Positions 43,790 to 54,989 of a DNA stretch of 64,000 nt are shown here, piece after piece; position 1 is the stretch's first letter, and each line of letters opens with the position of its first letter. The DNA is taken from contig NC_061776.1 of assembly GCF_022458985.1 (NCBI RefSeq), forward strand, positions 1,403,575-1,467,574, given 5' to 3'. Made by a program: the position numbers and the translations under genes. Under the pieces are notes generated by a model. The model had not been told where the DNA came from. It was given only the letters and a program-made list of their open reading frames with translations, and did no database searches. The stretch is from Mugil cephalus. Its lineage: Eukaryota; Chordata; Actinopteri; Mugiliformes; Mugilidae.

Positions 43790-46227
43790 GGACATTGAGC
43801 TGTTAGCCATTAGCATGAGGCCATACTACCTACCGAGGGAATTCTCGCATGTTATCACGATAGCAGCGTACATCCCCCCACAGTACATCACCTGCCACAC
43901 CAGAGGAAGCAAGACCCTCGACCTCTTTTATGCCAACATTAAGGAGACATACACCTCATTAGGGATCGACCAATTATCGGCCAGGCCGCTTATCGGCATC
44001 GACCTTTTTTTTTTTATATGATGGCCGATAAGAGATCAGTTTAAAACTGGGTTATTTTGGCTCTGATGCAGCTGCGCCTCTCTGTCTGCTGTCTCTACGC
44101 TGTCTCCAGCATTGTCCCGCCCACAGCACCATGTGATTGGTTACACGCAGAGCCATGGCGCGGGTAACAGCCGATCAGCAGCGAAAGCTGTACATGCACA
44201 TTGCACACGGACACACGGCGGAGAGGAGAAATAATTGTTCCTGCGGGCTTGATTTCGAGGTAAGTTAAGGCAGCAGAGTCTCCCGCAATTGTAATAAACA
44301 TCCCAGTCCTCTACAACTCATAACTACTAGTAACATTACTGTGAGCCTATTAACGTTATAAACACATAAGCGGCAGCTCTGCTTGCTCGCAGTCCCTCCA
44401 GACGTGCCTGTTAATCACTTGTAAAAAGGTTGCTGATAATACCGATATGGATATGTTCTGAGAATCTTTTTTAAACATATGCTTAAAGGCATTTAAATGA
44501 AGTTAAGTGTTGGAGTTTGTATTATTCCAAATTTTGACGCCAATATTTTCCCTTTTTCTGTAAATGAATATTGGCTCCAAATATCTGTTATCGGCCTCCT
44601 TGGTATCAATCAGTATCGGCCCTGAAAAAATGAATGAAGACTGTGCAAAAAGAACTGAACTGAATCTCATCCCAGCGACTTCAGAGTCTACTGACCAGTG
44701 GCTCTAACAGTCCACCTGGCAAAGACCCCTTGGTCCTCCAACAACTGCGCCCCCTGGTGAGCCAATCCGCGGACCGACTGCAGTTCACCTACCAGCCTGG
44801 CATCGGACCTGAGGACGCTGTCATCTTCCTCATGCAGAGATCCCTGTCCCACAAGTCTGGAAGCACTGTGAGAATCGTGTTCCATGATTTCTCCAGTGCC
44901 TTTAACACCATTCAGCCAGAACTCCTGAGGGACAAGCTGGCCCATGTGGGGGTGCACCAACAGCTGTCAGCCTGGCTCCTGGACTTCCTGTCCAACAGAC
45001 CACAGTTTGTGAGGACAAAGGACTGCGTGTTGGACACAGTGATCTGCAGCACAGGGGCGCCACTGGGGATGGTCCTGGTCCCTCTCCTCTTCGCCATCTA
45101 CACAGCCGACTTCACCTACCACTCAACCGACTGTCACCTACAGAAGTTCTCGGACGACCATCGTCGGTCTCATCAACAACAACGGAGACGAAAGGGAGTA
45201 CCGAGAACTGAACCGGAACTTTGTGGCTTGGTGCCAGCTGAACCACCACCGGATTAATGCGGGAAAAACCAAAGAGCTGGTTGTGGACTACTGACGGAGC
45301 AAAGCCACTCCCCAGCCACCGATGAGCATCCAGGGAACGGACATTGAAATAGTGGACTCTTACAGGTACCTGGGTGTTCACCTAAACAAGAACCTGGACT
45401 GGACTAACAACACTCAGGCACTATACAGGAAGGGCCAAAGCAGACTCCATCTGCTGAGGAGACTGAGGTCCTTCAGAGTGCAGGGTGTCGTCCTGAGGAC
45501 CTTCTACAACTCTGTGGTTGCGTCTGCCATCTTTTATGGTGTGGTCTGCTGGAGCAGCAGCATCACGGCAGCAGAGGGAAAAAGACTGAACAAACTGGTA
45601 AAGAAAGCCGGCTCAGTCCTGGGCTGAAGTCTTGAGCCTGTGGAGGTGGTGGGGGACAGGAGGATATTGGCGAAGCTGTCGTCAATCATGGACAACACCT
45701 CCCACCCCCTGCATGAGACTGTCAGAGCCCTGGAAAGCTCCATCAGCGCCAGGCTTCTCCACCCACGATGCACAAAGGAGCGGTACCACAGGTCCTTCCT
45801 CCCCTCTGCTGTCAGACTCTACAACCAGATCTGCTCCCAGTAGACCCACAACTACACAATGTGAAATTATGTGCAATACTCCTGCCAATCTTAACTACAT
45901 GTACATATACCGTTTGTATTTCATTTTTATACCTGTCGTTCTTTTTTTTTTTTTTTTGGCACTGTCTGCATCTCCCTGTCACTGGAGATATGTGAACATA
46001 TATGCACATTTATATTTATAAACATACCCACTTCTTTAGGTTGCTTGTTGTAATATAACTTTCTTATATATTTTTTGATATTTTTTTATATTCTATTCGT
46101 TTTTTTAGTCCACCCATATGTGCACTGTGTGCACTGCTTGTGAAGTTGAATGTTGAATGTCTGTTGCTGTTAACAACCAGAATTTCCCCACTGTGGAATG
46201 AATAAAGGCAGATCTTATCTTATCTTA
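43790..46227 (+). pseudogene. CR1/Rex1-group LINE, interrupted
   Basis: An endonuclease scrap (43,815-43,955: RPYYLPREFSHVITIAAYIP, then GSKTLDLFYANI) is separated by a hAT-like MITE from reverse transcriptase. The latter has FTYQPGIGPEDAVIFL, motif A IVFHDFSSAFNTIQ, a motif B-like region with GAPLGMVLVPLLF, a damaged motif C (FSDD) and, after frame breaks, YRYLGVHLNKNLDW. The C-terminal region ends at 45,843 (RYHRSFLPSAVRLYNQICSQ in part). The 3' end is tagatcttatcttatctta-like at 46,205-46,227. It is the best-preserved member of its family here but carries several breaks. Confidence 0.75.
43958..44626 (+). mobile_element. hAT-like MITE inside the LINE
   Basis: The left end tagggatcgaccaattatcg and the right end gtatcggccctga are imperfect inverted repeats of the type common in vertebrate hAT MITEs, with tatcggcc repeated inside. 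The 670-base interior encodes nothing. An 8-base target duplication was not seen, so the right border may be affected by a deletion in the LINE. Confidence 0.5.
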
Positions 46228-46235
46228 GTTCACTT

Positions 46236-46452
46236 TGTGGCAGGTTTCTTTATTTCTTTATTTTTTCTGTTAGTGCTTCATCAGGAGCTCCTTCAGTTGT
46301 TGGAGGATGGAGAAGAGGATGCAGCAGTGACTTGTGAGACATCGTATGAGTTGGCTGCTACCTACTGGGACATCAGAAACACGGAGTGGAAAGAGGCCAG
46401 GCCTTCTCTTATTGAAAATATGTGGGCTACTCTGGATCCACAGAGTCTGTGA
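46236..46452 (+). other. Unrecognised short ORF, possible terminal exon
   Basis: A pyrimidine tract ending tttttctgttag precedes an open frame of about 55 codons, acidic then aromatic (LLQLLEDGEEDAAVTCETSY, then ATYWDIRNTEWKEARPSLIE), ending at TGA 46,450-46,452. A polyadenylation-like aataaa occurs at about 47,024. It resembles a last coding exon, but I do not recognise the family and it has no visible upstream exon. Confidence 0.3.
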
Positions 46453-46499
46453 TATTACACTTCACACACACTTTGTCCTGCACAGCAGAGAGGCAGTAA

Positions 46500-48170
46500 C
46501 AGGAGTCACACTATTTTGATAGTGTGACTAATCTTTGGAATGAGCCACTTATGTACATGTCACTACATCAAATGCTTTCCAAAAAATGCATTTGATTAAT
46601 AACAATAAGTGAGTCTTGATTGTAGTGTTTGCAGTCATTACTTTACTAACTATAGGAAGTCGTTTGTCATAGCATTTACATCAGGTATAAAAATGGCTGT
46701 AACAAGAAGCACAACGTGGCATCCATCAGGGTTGAAGCCATTATGATGGTTTGTACAGATTTCTATATAATGTTAAACTGTTAAACAAAAATGCCAGCCT
46801 CACTACAACAGTGTGAAGTTCATTCAACAGACTACAAACATACTACTATAACATAACCATCTATAAATGCATGGGCAGCATGCAGAGGCTGTTCAGTCAT
46901 AGAACCACAAAGTATTGTCTATATTTTGAATATATTCAGAAATTGTCATTTTTGATGCTCCAGTTTCTAGTTATCTATCATTGTTTGTATGGCTGCATAT
47001 TGTGGTTTTCCATCTGTTTGATCAAATAAAATAATTGTGAACAAGGAAAGCGTGTGACCTTCATTGCCTTCATGAACCTGAGCCAGTGGCTAAGAGACAT
47101 TTTGTCTTTCTGCTGTGGTCTCACTCAAGACAAAATGCCACCCGATTTGACTGTTGTCATGCCACTGGAAGGGCATAATCCTGATACAGTTATTCCTTAT
47201 ATTCTTGATCATCAAAGATAATCCTTTAAGACAAGGGAAGGGGATAAAGAGTTTTTGAATGGCCATATTATGTAAATGGTAAATACGACCTGTGAAACAT
47301 TAATTGGTTTATGGGGCAAATTAGCTGTGAAATGGTCCTAATTTATAGGTATGACTATGTATAAGACGAAAATTAATATCTTGAATAAATTTGATCACTA
47401 AATATCCCCTAAAATATGTTTGACTGATTTCCAGCTTGGCCCAGAAAGAGGTCTTTGGATGTTCACCTGAGACAGCCATGGCTGAGAGCCAGTGAAAATT
47501 AAACTTTGTCGTAGGACAACAGTGATGACATCGTTTGAAAGGTCTTGACCTGGGGAGTAACATATGTCAGTATGAGAGTTGTGGGCGGGTCCTGCTCCTC
47601 AGGTGTGCCCTTTGAACCTTGTACCTGAGACACATTTGAAGGCTTACTGTTCAACAACAAAACATGCTACCGACACAGGGTCAACGGTTTTGGAAAATTA
47701 TTGACCTCTACTATGATACCTGAGGGCAAACTAATAGGTGGCGCTATTGACTAGTGTTGAAACCTTGAAAAAACCTGATTTCACCCTCTTACCAATGACT
47801 GTCTGATTGTGTAATTGTACATTCATTGATCTATGTGATAATCGGAAACATTATATAAGGAGGATGTGTCGTGGTGGAAAGGGGGAGAAGAGGGAGATGA
47901 GAATAGGAAGTGTGGACCTATACCTTATACCTTAGTTTTTCTTTAGATGGTGATTTTTTCCTGAATATACTTAATATAAAACGAGACCTTATTTCTGTTA
48001 ATAAATGAGGGATCCCATATATCCATGACGGATTTTGTTTTGTTTTTTTCTTTACGGACAAAATGTGGGTTAGACTTTCTGTGTAGTATTCATTTCACTT
48101 AAAGGGAAATAATTATCCCGAAAAGATCCCCCTTGAGTGTAAGTAACGTCAACCCGAAAAGGTGAATTTT
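46500..48170. other. No gene recognised
   Basis: AT-rich DNA without assignable coding frames. Some phrases (ggtggcgctattgactagtg near 47,740) look transposon-like, but no family can be supported. Confidence 0.5.
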
Positions 48171-48174
48171 TACA

Positions 48175-49210
48175 ATCAGTGTAGTGTGAACAGAAATACA
48201 CTTTGACAGGAAGCAGGAAGCTAGAGCGTTCTGAGAGAGGTAACAACGGTTAACAGTTGTGATACACCCTGAAACACTGATGAAGAGATGATGTAGAACA
48301 GACTAATGGAGCTGGATCACAAGTGTCTCAGAGACAGACATGACGTCAACAGCATGAGGACATGACCATGACTAGATGTAATCATTAAAATACAGACATG
48401 ATGATAAAGAAGAGAAGAGGCCCCTCCAGCCACAGACATTAGCTGAGTTATGAAAAGTAGTAAAAACATAATCTGTCACTTACTTCATATGTCTTCTGCA
48501 GATGGACACATTACTGTGGGAGTGAAGGGTCCAGTGTGATGTCCACTGATGTCTTCTGTGTTAACAACAAACACCAGGAATCATGTTGACAGTAGAATTT
48601 ACTCGGTGTCACAGTTCAGTCAGCCCTCTTAGTATGTTTTCATTGACCACGCCTCGGCTCTACTCAGTCTTGCCTTGTCGGTCAGTTCATCTCACCTGTG
48701 TGGACCACCACTCCTCATCCATCCAGACCAGCGTATACTCTTTAAATCACACTCACTCTACCAGATTTATGTTTTTTACTGAGATTTTCCAGCATTCGTC
48801 TGCCTGACTTCCTGGTAAAGTATCTCAGCCTTCTGTTCCCAATCAAGAGTTTTCTGTTTGTCTGTACCTCCCTGATTAAACAAACTCCACAGATAATGTC
48901 CCTCTTCATGCTGCATCTGTGCGGTACATGTATCACACAGCTGAATTTAATTGTCTCTAGTTACTCTCCCAGTTTATTATAACGAGGACTCTAGTTACTG
49001 ACACTGGTTAGTTGGACAGTAAAGATGTTGATGGTCCTAAGCTGCAGATTCACTGACAACATTTACAGAGTCTGTGACATTTAACACACATGTAATAAAC
49101 ACATGAACAGCTCAGGATGTTCAGGCTCTTACCTGCTCAGTTTGACTCTGATCATGAAAGAGGAGAGAGGAGATCTGGTTCACTTCCTCTGAGTGGCTTT
49201 CATTTATATA
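48175..49210 (-). repeat. Cluster unit B: minus-strand leader module
   Basis: This segment matches 4919-5898 and 63,042-63,670. It keeps leader exon 3 (48,484-48,555), leader exon 2 (48,868-48,916, donor weakened to gtac), the first-exon donor at 49,132 and the TATA box at 49,203-49,210. An 80-base stretch at 48,620-48,705 is shared with unit C but absent from unit A, so B and C are closer relatives. No gene body follows downstream of the leader. Confidence 0.6.
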
Positions 49211-49297
49211 GAGAAGACACACACACACACACACACACATTTATTGGCTTTATATAATAATCCAGACAATTTCCCCAAAACCCTTACCTGCAAACCT

Positions 49298-49751
49298 GAA
49301 AGTAAAAGTGAGTCCAGTCTTACACACACTTTTCTTTATCTACAGTTCATAGGTCTTTGAACAGTGTAATATGATACAGCAGCCAGTTAATTAATCATCT
49401 CAGGGTCATTCATAACTTCAGGTGTATACAGCCACATCAGGCACCACATACATGGTTAAACCACATAGTTCTCTTAATGATTAATTAAATGAACTGCTCA
49501 GAACCTGCTCAGTGTAAATGATCTACTTGAGAAACAGAAACCAGTTCAATTACTTTTATGTTTTTACTTTTGGCAAATCAGATTTAATATCTTTACAGTT
49601 GTTGAGGCCATTTCCCTGAAACCTTCCCCTGTTAACCTGAAAGTCTTATCTCTTCTTCCCTCTGACCAACAATAAATACCTGGAGGTGTGTCTTTCTCAG
49701 GGAGGATATAACATCTAAAACAACAACACTCGCCCAAAGGATCGCACATAT
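49298..49751 (+). promoter_or_regulatory. Decayed plus-strand SNTX-GTPase promoter (unit B)
   Basis: A degenerate ISRE (GAAAGTAAAAGT) is at 49,298-49,309. A further promoter-like copy at 49,640-49,751 has a shortened gaaagt, a TATA-like aataaatac and the leader exon phrase gtgtctttctcagggaggat plus aacatctaaaac, but the leader donor is replaced by an L2 insertion at 49,757. Confidence 0.5.
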
Positions 49752-49756
49752 TTTCA

Positions 49757-49971
49757 GTTCAATTCAGTTTTATTTATATAGCATCAATAACTATACAAAT
49801 CATCTCAAGACGCTTCACAAAAACCAGCCTGCAACCTCCAGAGCAGCCTGAGGGAAAAACTCCCTTTAACAGGAAGAAACCTGGAGCAGAACCAGCTCAT
49901 ATGGAGGAACCATCTGCTGAAGACCTGTAGAAACAGAGAAGATGGAGAGAAAAGAAGAGAAACAAGATAGC
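49757..49971 (-). mobile_element. Truncated L2 3' end
   Basis: The reverse complement matches the last roughly 215 bases of the L2 at 12,020-12,233, including cagcctgcaacctccagagc and the ataaataaaactgaatt end. It inserted at the leader-exon donor of the decayed plus-strand gene in unit B. Confidence 0.8.
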
Positions 49972-50600
49972 AGTGGCAGGATTTTCCTTTATCTTACGAA
50001 CTCTAAATGTTGTGTGATTTATTTTGTTTTTTTATTTCCACCAGTTAATGTGATTGGAACAGTTTACCAATCAGTAAAGCTTATTATAAACTCATCAACA
50101 CTTTTTTATCTCTCCACTCATCCTCCAAATAATATATATCAGTTATAAACTGATAATCACATTCTTTAAAAGGATCTGAACTCTTATTTTTCAGTCACAC
50201 ACCAATCACCTGTTATTGATGAATAATGTGCTGTTCTTGCCTCACTGCAGTAATTAGATAGTTAACTAGTTAAACTCTTTCCAGGCAGGCTGGACTTCAT
50301 CTAAAGCCATTTCATTTCAAGCTTTCGTATTATTTGCTTCAAAGTGCATCATTGTAAGTTATGTTGAGGGGGACCTCCTCTTTTTCATGACCAGCTCATC
50401 CAAAGGTGCCAGAGTTTAATGTCATATTAAGAGACTTGCAGATGCTCACCTGTCTTTATTTGAAATAGATTACTCACATACTTTAAGGTGTGGTGGGGAT
50501 GACTTAGTATTTAATTAGTTGATAGAATGCAATGTACATATTTCAGTAAAGAGAGATTTATTTAGAAAACAAAATGGTTGAGTTTTTCTTCACATTTGAG
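49972..50600 (+). pseudogene. Intron remnant of a lost SNTX-GTPase gene
   Basis: Pieces match, in order and strand, the intron of the intact gene: 50,040-50,215 with 19,640-19,710, and 50,490-50,600 with 21,570-21,645 (gttgatagaatgcaatgtac, then tttttcttcacattt). At the point where exon 2 should begin the sequence diverges into an inverted intron fragment (50,605-50,760, reverse complement of about 18,250-18,360). The coding exons are gone. Confidence 0.6.
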
Positions 50601-50799
50601 TCAGATCAACTCAGACCAACATGTATTTCAACATTTCAGTCTCAGAGAACTCTTCCTCATAACATTATTAACATGAATGTTGCTCAGTGCAGCCTTGATT
50701 TACTCCTACGTACAAACTCCACTCCATCCAGTGAAACTATTTTTAAATTTTTTCCTAAAGTCATCTCATGTTCTGCTTTTCATACTTTTCTTATCCTCA

Positions 50800-50990
50800 C
50801 TAGGGTCGTGGGGGTTTCTGGAGTCTATCCCAGCTGTCATCAGGTGAAAGGCCGGGTCCTCCCTGGACAGGTCACCAATCCACTGCATTCACCCACAGTC
50901 AGATGGGATGAAACCTGAGTAGCCAGAGAGAACCCATGCAGACATAGAACATGCAAACTCCAGCCAGAAAGGTCCTAGTTGGAACTGAAC
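50800..50990 (+). repeat. Dispersed fish repeat
   Basis: Phrases like gagtctatcccagctgtcat, cctggacaggtcaccaatc and catgcaaactcca mark the same family as 18,656-18,840. Non-coding. Confidence 0.55.
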
Positions 50991-51481
50991 CCGAACCGTC
51001 TCGCTGGGGACATCAGTGCTAACCACATTTAAACGTCATACATAAAATTATTACATAATATAATATTCATGCACTTTGACACATTTACACAACAAAGATA
51101 CAAGACGGACACACCTCCAGATCTTTATTTGATCTTTATTTATTAACAGTCAACCTCATTTCTCAGAAATCACTTGACTTTTGAGGGTTTAAGGAAACGT
51201 TCTCAGACATTCAGTTTGATTTGCCATAAGTAAAAATAGTAAAGTCAGTAAACTGCAGGTTTCTGTGTCTCAAGTAGAGAAACAGGAATCATCTTGTGTC
51301 GTACGTCATCATAATGAGACAGCAGCACTGACACATTAAAAGTTTCTTATATTATTTAAAATTCACACACTTTTAGACACGAAGAAGAACTGAACTGAAA
51401 ACAGAGAAGACTACTGTATTATCTTTTTTATTGTCTACTACGGACGTTTCAGTGTCTTCAGCTCCTGTTTCTCAAATACAT

Positions 51482-51483
<2 letters not shown>

Positions 51484-51556
<73 letters not shown>
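51484..51556 (+). repeat. GT microsatellite
   Basis: About 36 GT dinucleotides with one GC interruption. The Cys-Val frames across it are artefacts. Confidence 0.95.
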
Positions 51557-51558
<2 letters not shown>

Positions 51559-51734
51559 ATCTGACACTGAGGATGTACCTCAGCTCAGTTTTTACATTAT
51601 GTCTCCACCATTCACTTCTAATGGTCATTTTTGAAGCGGAACACTACGTTTCAGAGTGTACAAAAGCTGAATGCATAAAATGTTAATATTAATACCTTTG
51701 GAGTGGGGATGAGCGAGTACAGCATTATCTGTGG

Positions 51735-51950
51735 CGTTAGGAGCACTGAGAGGCCTTTACAGCAGAATCCAACTGGAGCTTTTCTGTGTGATATATTCAG
51801 ATACAGAGATTGAATAATAGATGTATTATGTTGCATGTTTTTCCATTTATCTTTATAGCTTCTCTCTGAAATTATAACTGCAGGTGATGTTAATAATACT
51901 TGCTGTGTTTTTGAAAATAGCTGAAATGATAACTTGATTACAATGTCATC
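51735..51950 (+). pseudogene. Orphan 3'UTR of the lost SNTX-GTPase gene
   Basis: The stretch matches the 3'UTR of the intact gene at about 25,390-25,690 (gagaggcctttacagca, ttttctgtgtgatatattc, tctctctgaaattataact). With the promoter and intron remnants upstream it marks where a third SNTX-GTPase gene stood. DNA at 51,951-52,288 is not recognised. Confidence 0.65.
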
Positions 51951-52288
51951 GTCAAGAAACAGTGCAAGTACTTACATTCTCTGGGACGCACATACAAGCA
52001 GAAGAACAAGTATGAAAGTACCAAACTCTGCTACTAATCCAAGACTGAGACGCTGTCTCCACCGCTGTCCTCCAGAAGCCTGACTGGTGCAGAGCACCGC
52101 GTCACGCTACATGAACAGTGATGCTGGTCATCGATGGGCTGGTTGACCTTCTGCACAGCCTCCATCAACACTTTACTGCAGCTTCAAACTTCAGTGTGGA
52201 TCTGTTCATCTTACACAGCTTTAACGTTGAATTCGATGCTCAAGAATGGAAAATTAAACTTTTAATATACGTTTTGCTTTTATATGTG

Positions 52289-52970
52289 CAAGGATAAGGC
52301 TTCTCACCTGCGTGATCTCTTACATGGACGGAGGCAAGAAAACAGCCTCACATCCACAGATCGTCATGTCTTGTTATTGATATTCATCAGTATTTGATGA
52401 ATGTTGGAATATTACCCGTCACATGTTTCTCAGCTGTGTGGTTTCTCATGCGCCTTTTTGTGTTGAACGTTAGTAAATTGTTTCCCACAGACGATCAAAG
52501 GTGCAGCTTCTCAGTTGTGTGGATTCTTCTGTGATATTTGATGAACATTATCGTTTATTGTAGTTTAGTCTCTTACATACATTCAGTTTGAACACTGACG
52601 TTCTTTTTTGTTCTGGTTCAGAGTCGTTCCTCTAAAAGATAAATGGACCTGCAGGAATGAGGTTTCTCGTCTGTGTGGGATTTTACGTGGAAATAGAAAT
52701 TACTTTGACTAAAACTTTTCCCACATCTTTCTTCAGAGTACAGTCTCTCACTTTTGTGTGTTGTCATGTTGTTTTAGTTCTGCTGAATATTTAAATGTTT
52801 TGCTCACATTGAAGAGTCTGTCAGTCTTTACCACAGATGTTACAAAGGTAGAGCTTCTCAACTCGATTCTGTTCGACACTTTTCCTACGAGCACCACAGA
52901 AATATGTTTTCTCACGTGTTTGCTGTCTCTTAAATATCTGAAAAATCTGAATACGTGAATACTGAAGGGT
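52289..52970 (-). pseudogene. C2H2 zinc-finger relic, second copy
   Basis: Near-identical copy of 26,392-27,010. A minus-strand frame (52,975-52,748) still shows FNVSKTFKYSAELKQHDNTQ, a finger that has lost its cysteines. It shares most frame breaks with the first copy. Confidence 0.65.
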
Positions 52971-54985
52971 AACATTTCTGTTTTGTGTGTCTGATTGAAT
53001 TCTCTTTATCTACTTCCAGAAGTTGTGTGAAAATCTGCGCTTTGAATATTTTCATGTAGAAACCTCAGAAGGACCCGTAACCTTAAATGATGTGAATCAG
53101 AAGAGAACGAGTCAGTTTAAGGTTTGATGTGAAAGAAGACAGAAACTTAAGACATTTTATGGTGAAGCTTTTAATTCCCTTCATTGACAGATGCCTTTTA
53201 AACTCCTGTGAACATGAAAGAAACAAACTCTCTCCCTTTTGCTCTTCTACACAGTTTTACACATTTTCCCACTCTGACAGTTTTTGAACATGAAAGCTGA
53301 GGCGATCTTCACAACAAACGCACACAAATGAAACAGCGTAGTACACACAAGTACACACAGTGTAACACTGTACATGAAGGACACACAGTGAGCGACAACC
53401 TGTGAGGCAAACCTTGTTATTTGACCTAAACGTCAGAGCGACTGTAACAAAGACCAACACACTCTTTAAATACGTTTCCTGTTGAGCTGCCACAGTAATA
53501 ATCAAATAATGAAAAATAAAAAATATTAAAAACAAAAGCTGCTGCAGTTTCTTTTTTTTTTTCGTTTCACATGTAACAGAGGTCGGAGGTAGTGGTGCTG
53601 CTGAGGGCCCACGTTAGACTTCAGCTCCATGGACTGTCAGACAGAGCAGAATGAAGCCTCTCACTGGGAGCTGTGGCTTGTTTGTAGTCGTGGAAAAAGC
53701 AAGGAGTTTGACTTCACTGGAAACCGGAGCAGCCACAGTCTCACTTTGATGATGAACTATTTATTTTTTCCTGTGGCGTGTTTCACCCCATATATCGGGT
53801 GAAAAATAAACAGTTCATTTATCAAACAGAAAAACAAAACGGACATCTCTGAAGTCTCTGACCAATAATATTAATGATATAATATTGTTTTAATTGTGTA
53901 AACTGTCACTAGCTAGCTTGCTGGTACCAAGGGGATGGCCGTGGTTTTCTTTTTCTTTTTCAGATTGATCCTGTTTGTCATTAGCTAAGACATTCTTGTG
54001 TGTCAGTAACAAACTCTAATCTCTGAACTTCCAGTAATAATTGTTCTCAGGTCCAACATCTGCGTTACATCATTACAGCCAATGCTGTGCTGCCACCCTG
54101 TGGACCAAGAACAAACTGCTGTATTCTGTCACATGGCTGATTCATGTGTTTGTAGTTACATGGCCTGAATTAAAGACCAGAGATCAACAGTTTGGATTCA
54201 TTAAACATGAGACACCTGAGTGTCGATTCATTCATGATGATCAGTTTATTGATTACTTCACATTCACAGACTTCACACACTGAAACACATTCAACAGCTT
54301 CAGTTACTGTGATATATTAATGATACTTTTCTTTGGTTCTCTCCAGAATATTTCCACTCTTTGCTTCTCTTTGTCCATTCAGCATCATTGTCTCTCATAT
54401 TCTACAGCGACATGTTCTCTTAACACCTACATGACAGTCTTAACTAGAGGATTTACAAAGAAACTTCACAATTTCAATTTTCACAATTTTCCCTTTAAAA
54501 CAAAAAGTCAAGAGATAAAATAAAAGAAAGAATTAAAACATTTATTCCTCAGAGTTCAGTTGAAGCCAGTTTATTAAACACAGGTTAATCTCATTTGATT
54601 TAATTCACACCAGTAGAATTTCTGTCATCAGTCATGATTTACTCTCTTCCTGTTGCTCAGTAAGAAACAACTTTAACACAATCACAAAAGCAAACTGTGA
54701 TATCTCTGTATTAAAGACACTTAGTAATTGAGATCATAGAACATCTGTTTATCAGAGAGAAAACTGTCAATCACAAAGAAAAAAATACATAATAATCAAT
54801 ATATGGTTTCTGTATCTCCAACACACAGTCATGATTAAAATTAAACAACAGCAACATCATAAAGTGTTTCAAGAAACTTAAAGTTGTCATTCTGTTTCAA
54901 ATCTGTTTTTGACTTGATGTTTTTATTATTATTATTACTGAGGTTGGAAAAATGTGTTTTTAAAGCCACAGGACATCATGTAATC
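52971..54985. repeat. Duplicated intergenic DNA (copy of 27,011-28,800)
   Basis: Second copy of the DNA between zinc-finger relic and GTPase gene. It has an extra 270 bases near 54,150-54,430 and lacks the ATC microsatellite expansion. No gene recognised. Confidence 0.7.
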
Positions 54986-54989
54986 GACT

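Noticed and set aside
44106..44270. Exon ending in a gtaagt donor inside the hAT-like MITE
   Set aside because: The only frame is short and unlike known proteins, and the site lies inside a non-coding transposon.
51431..51686. Cys-Val repeat ORFs
   Set aside because: They are translations of the GT microsatellite.
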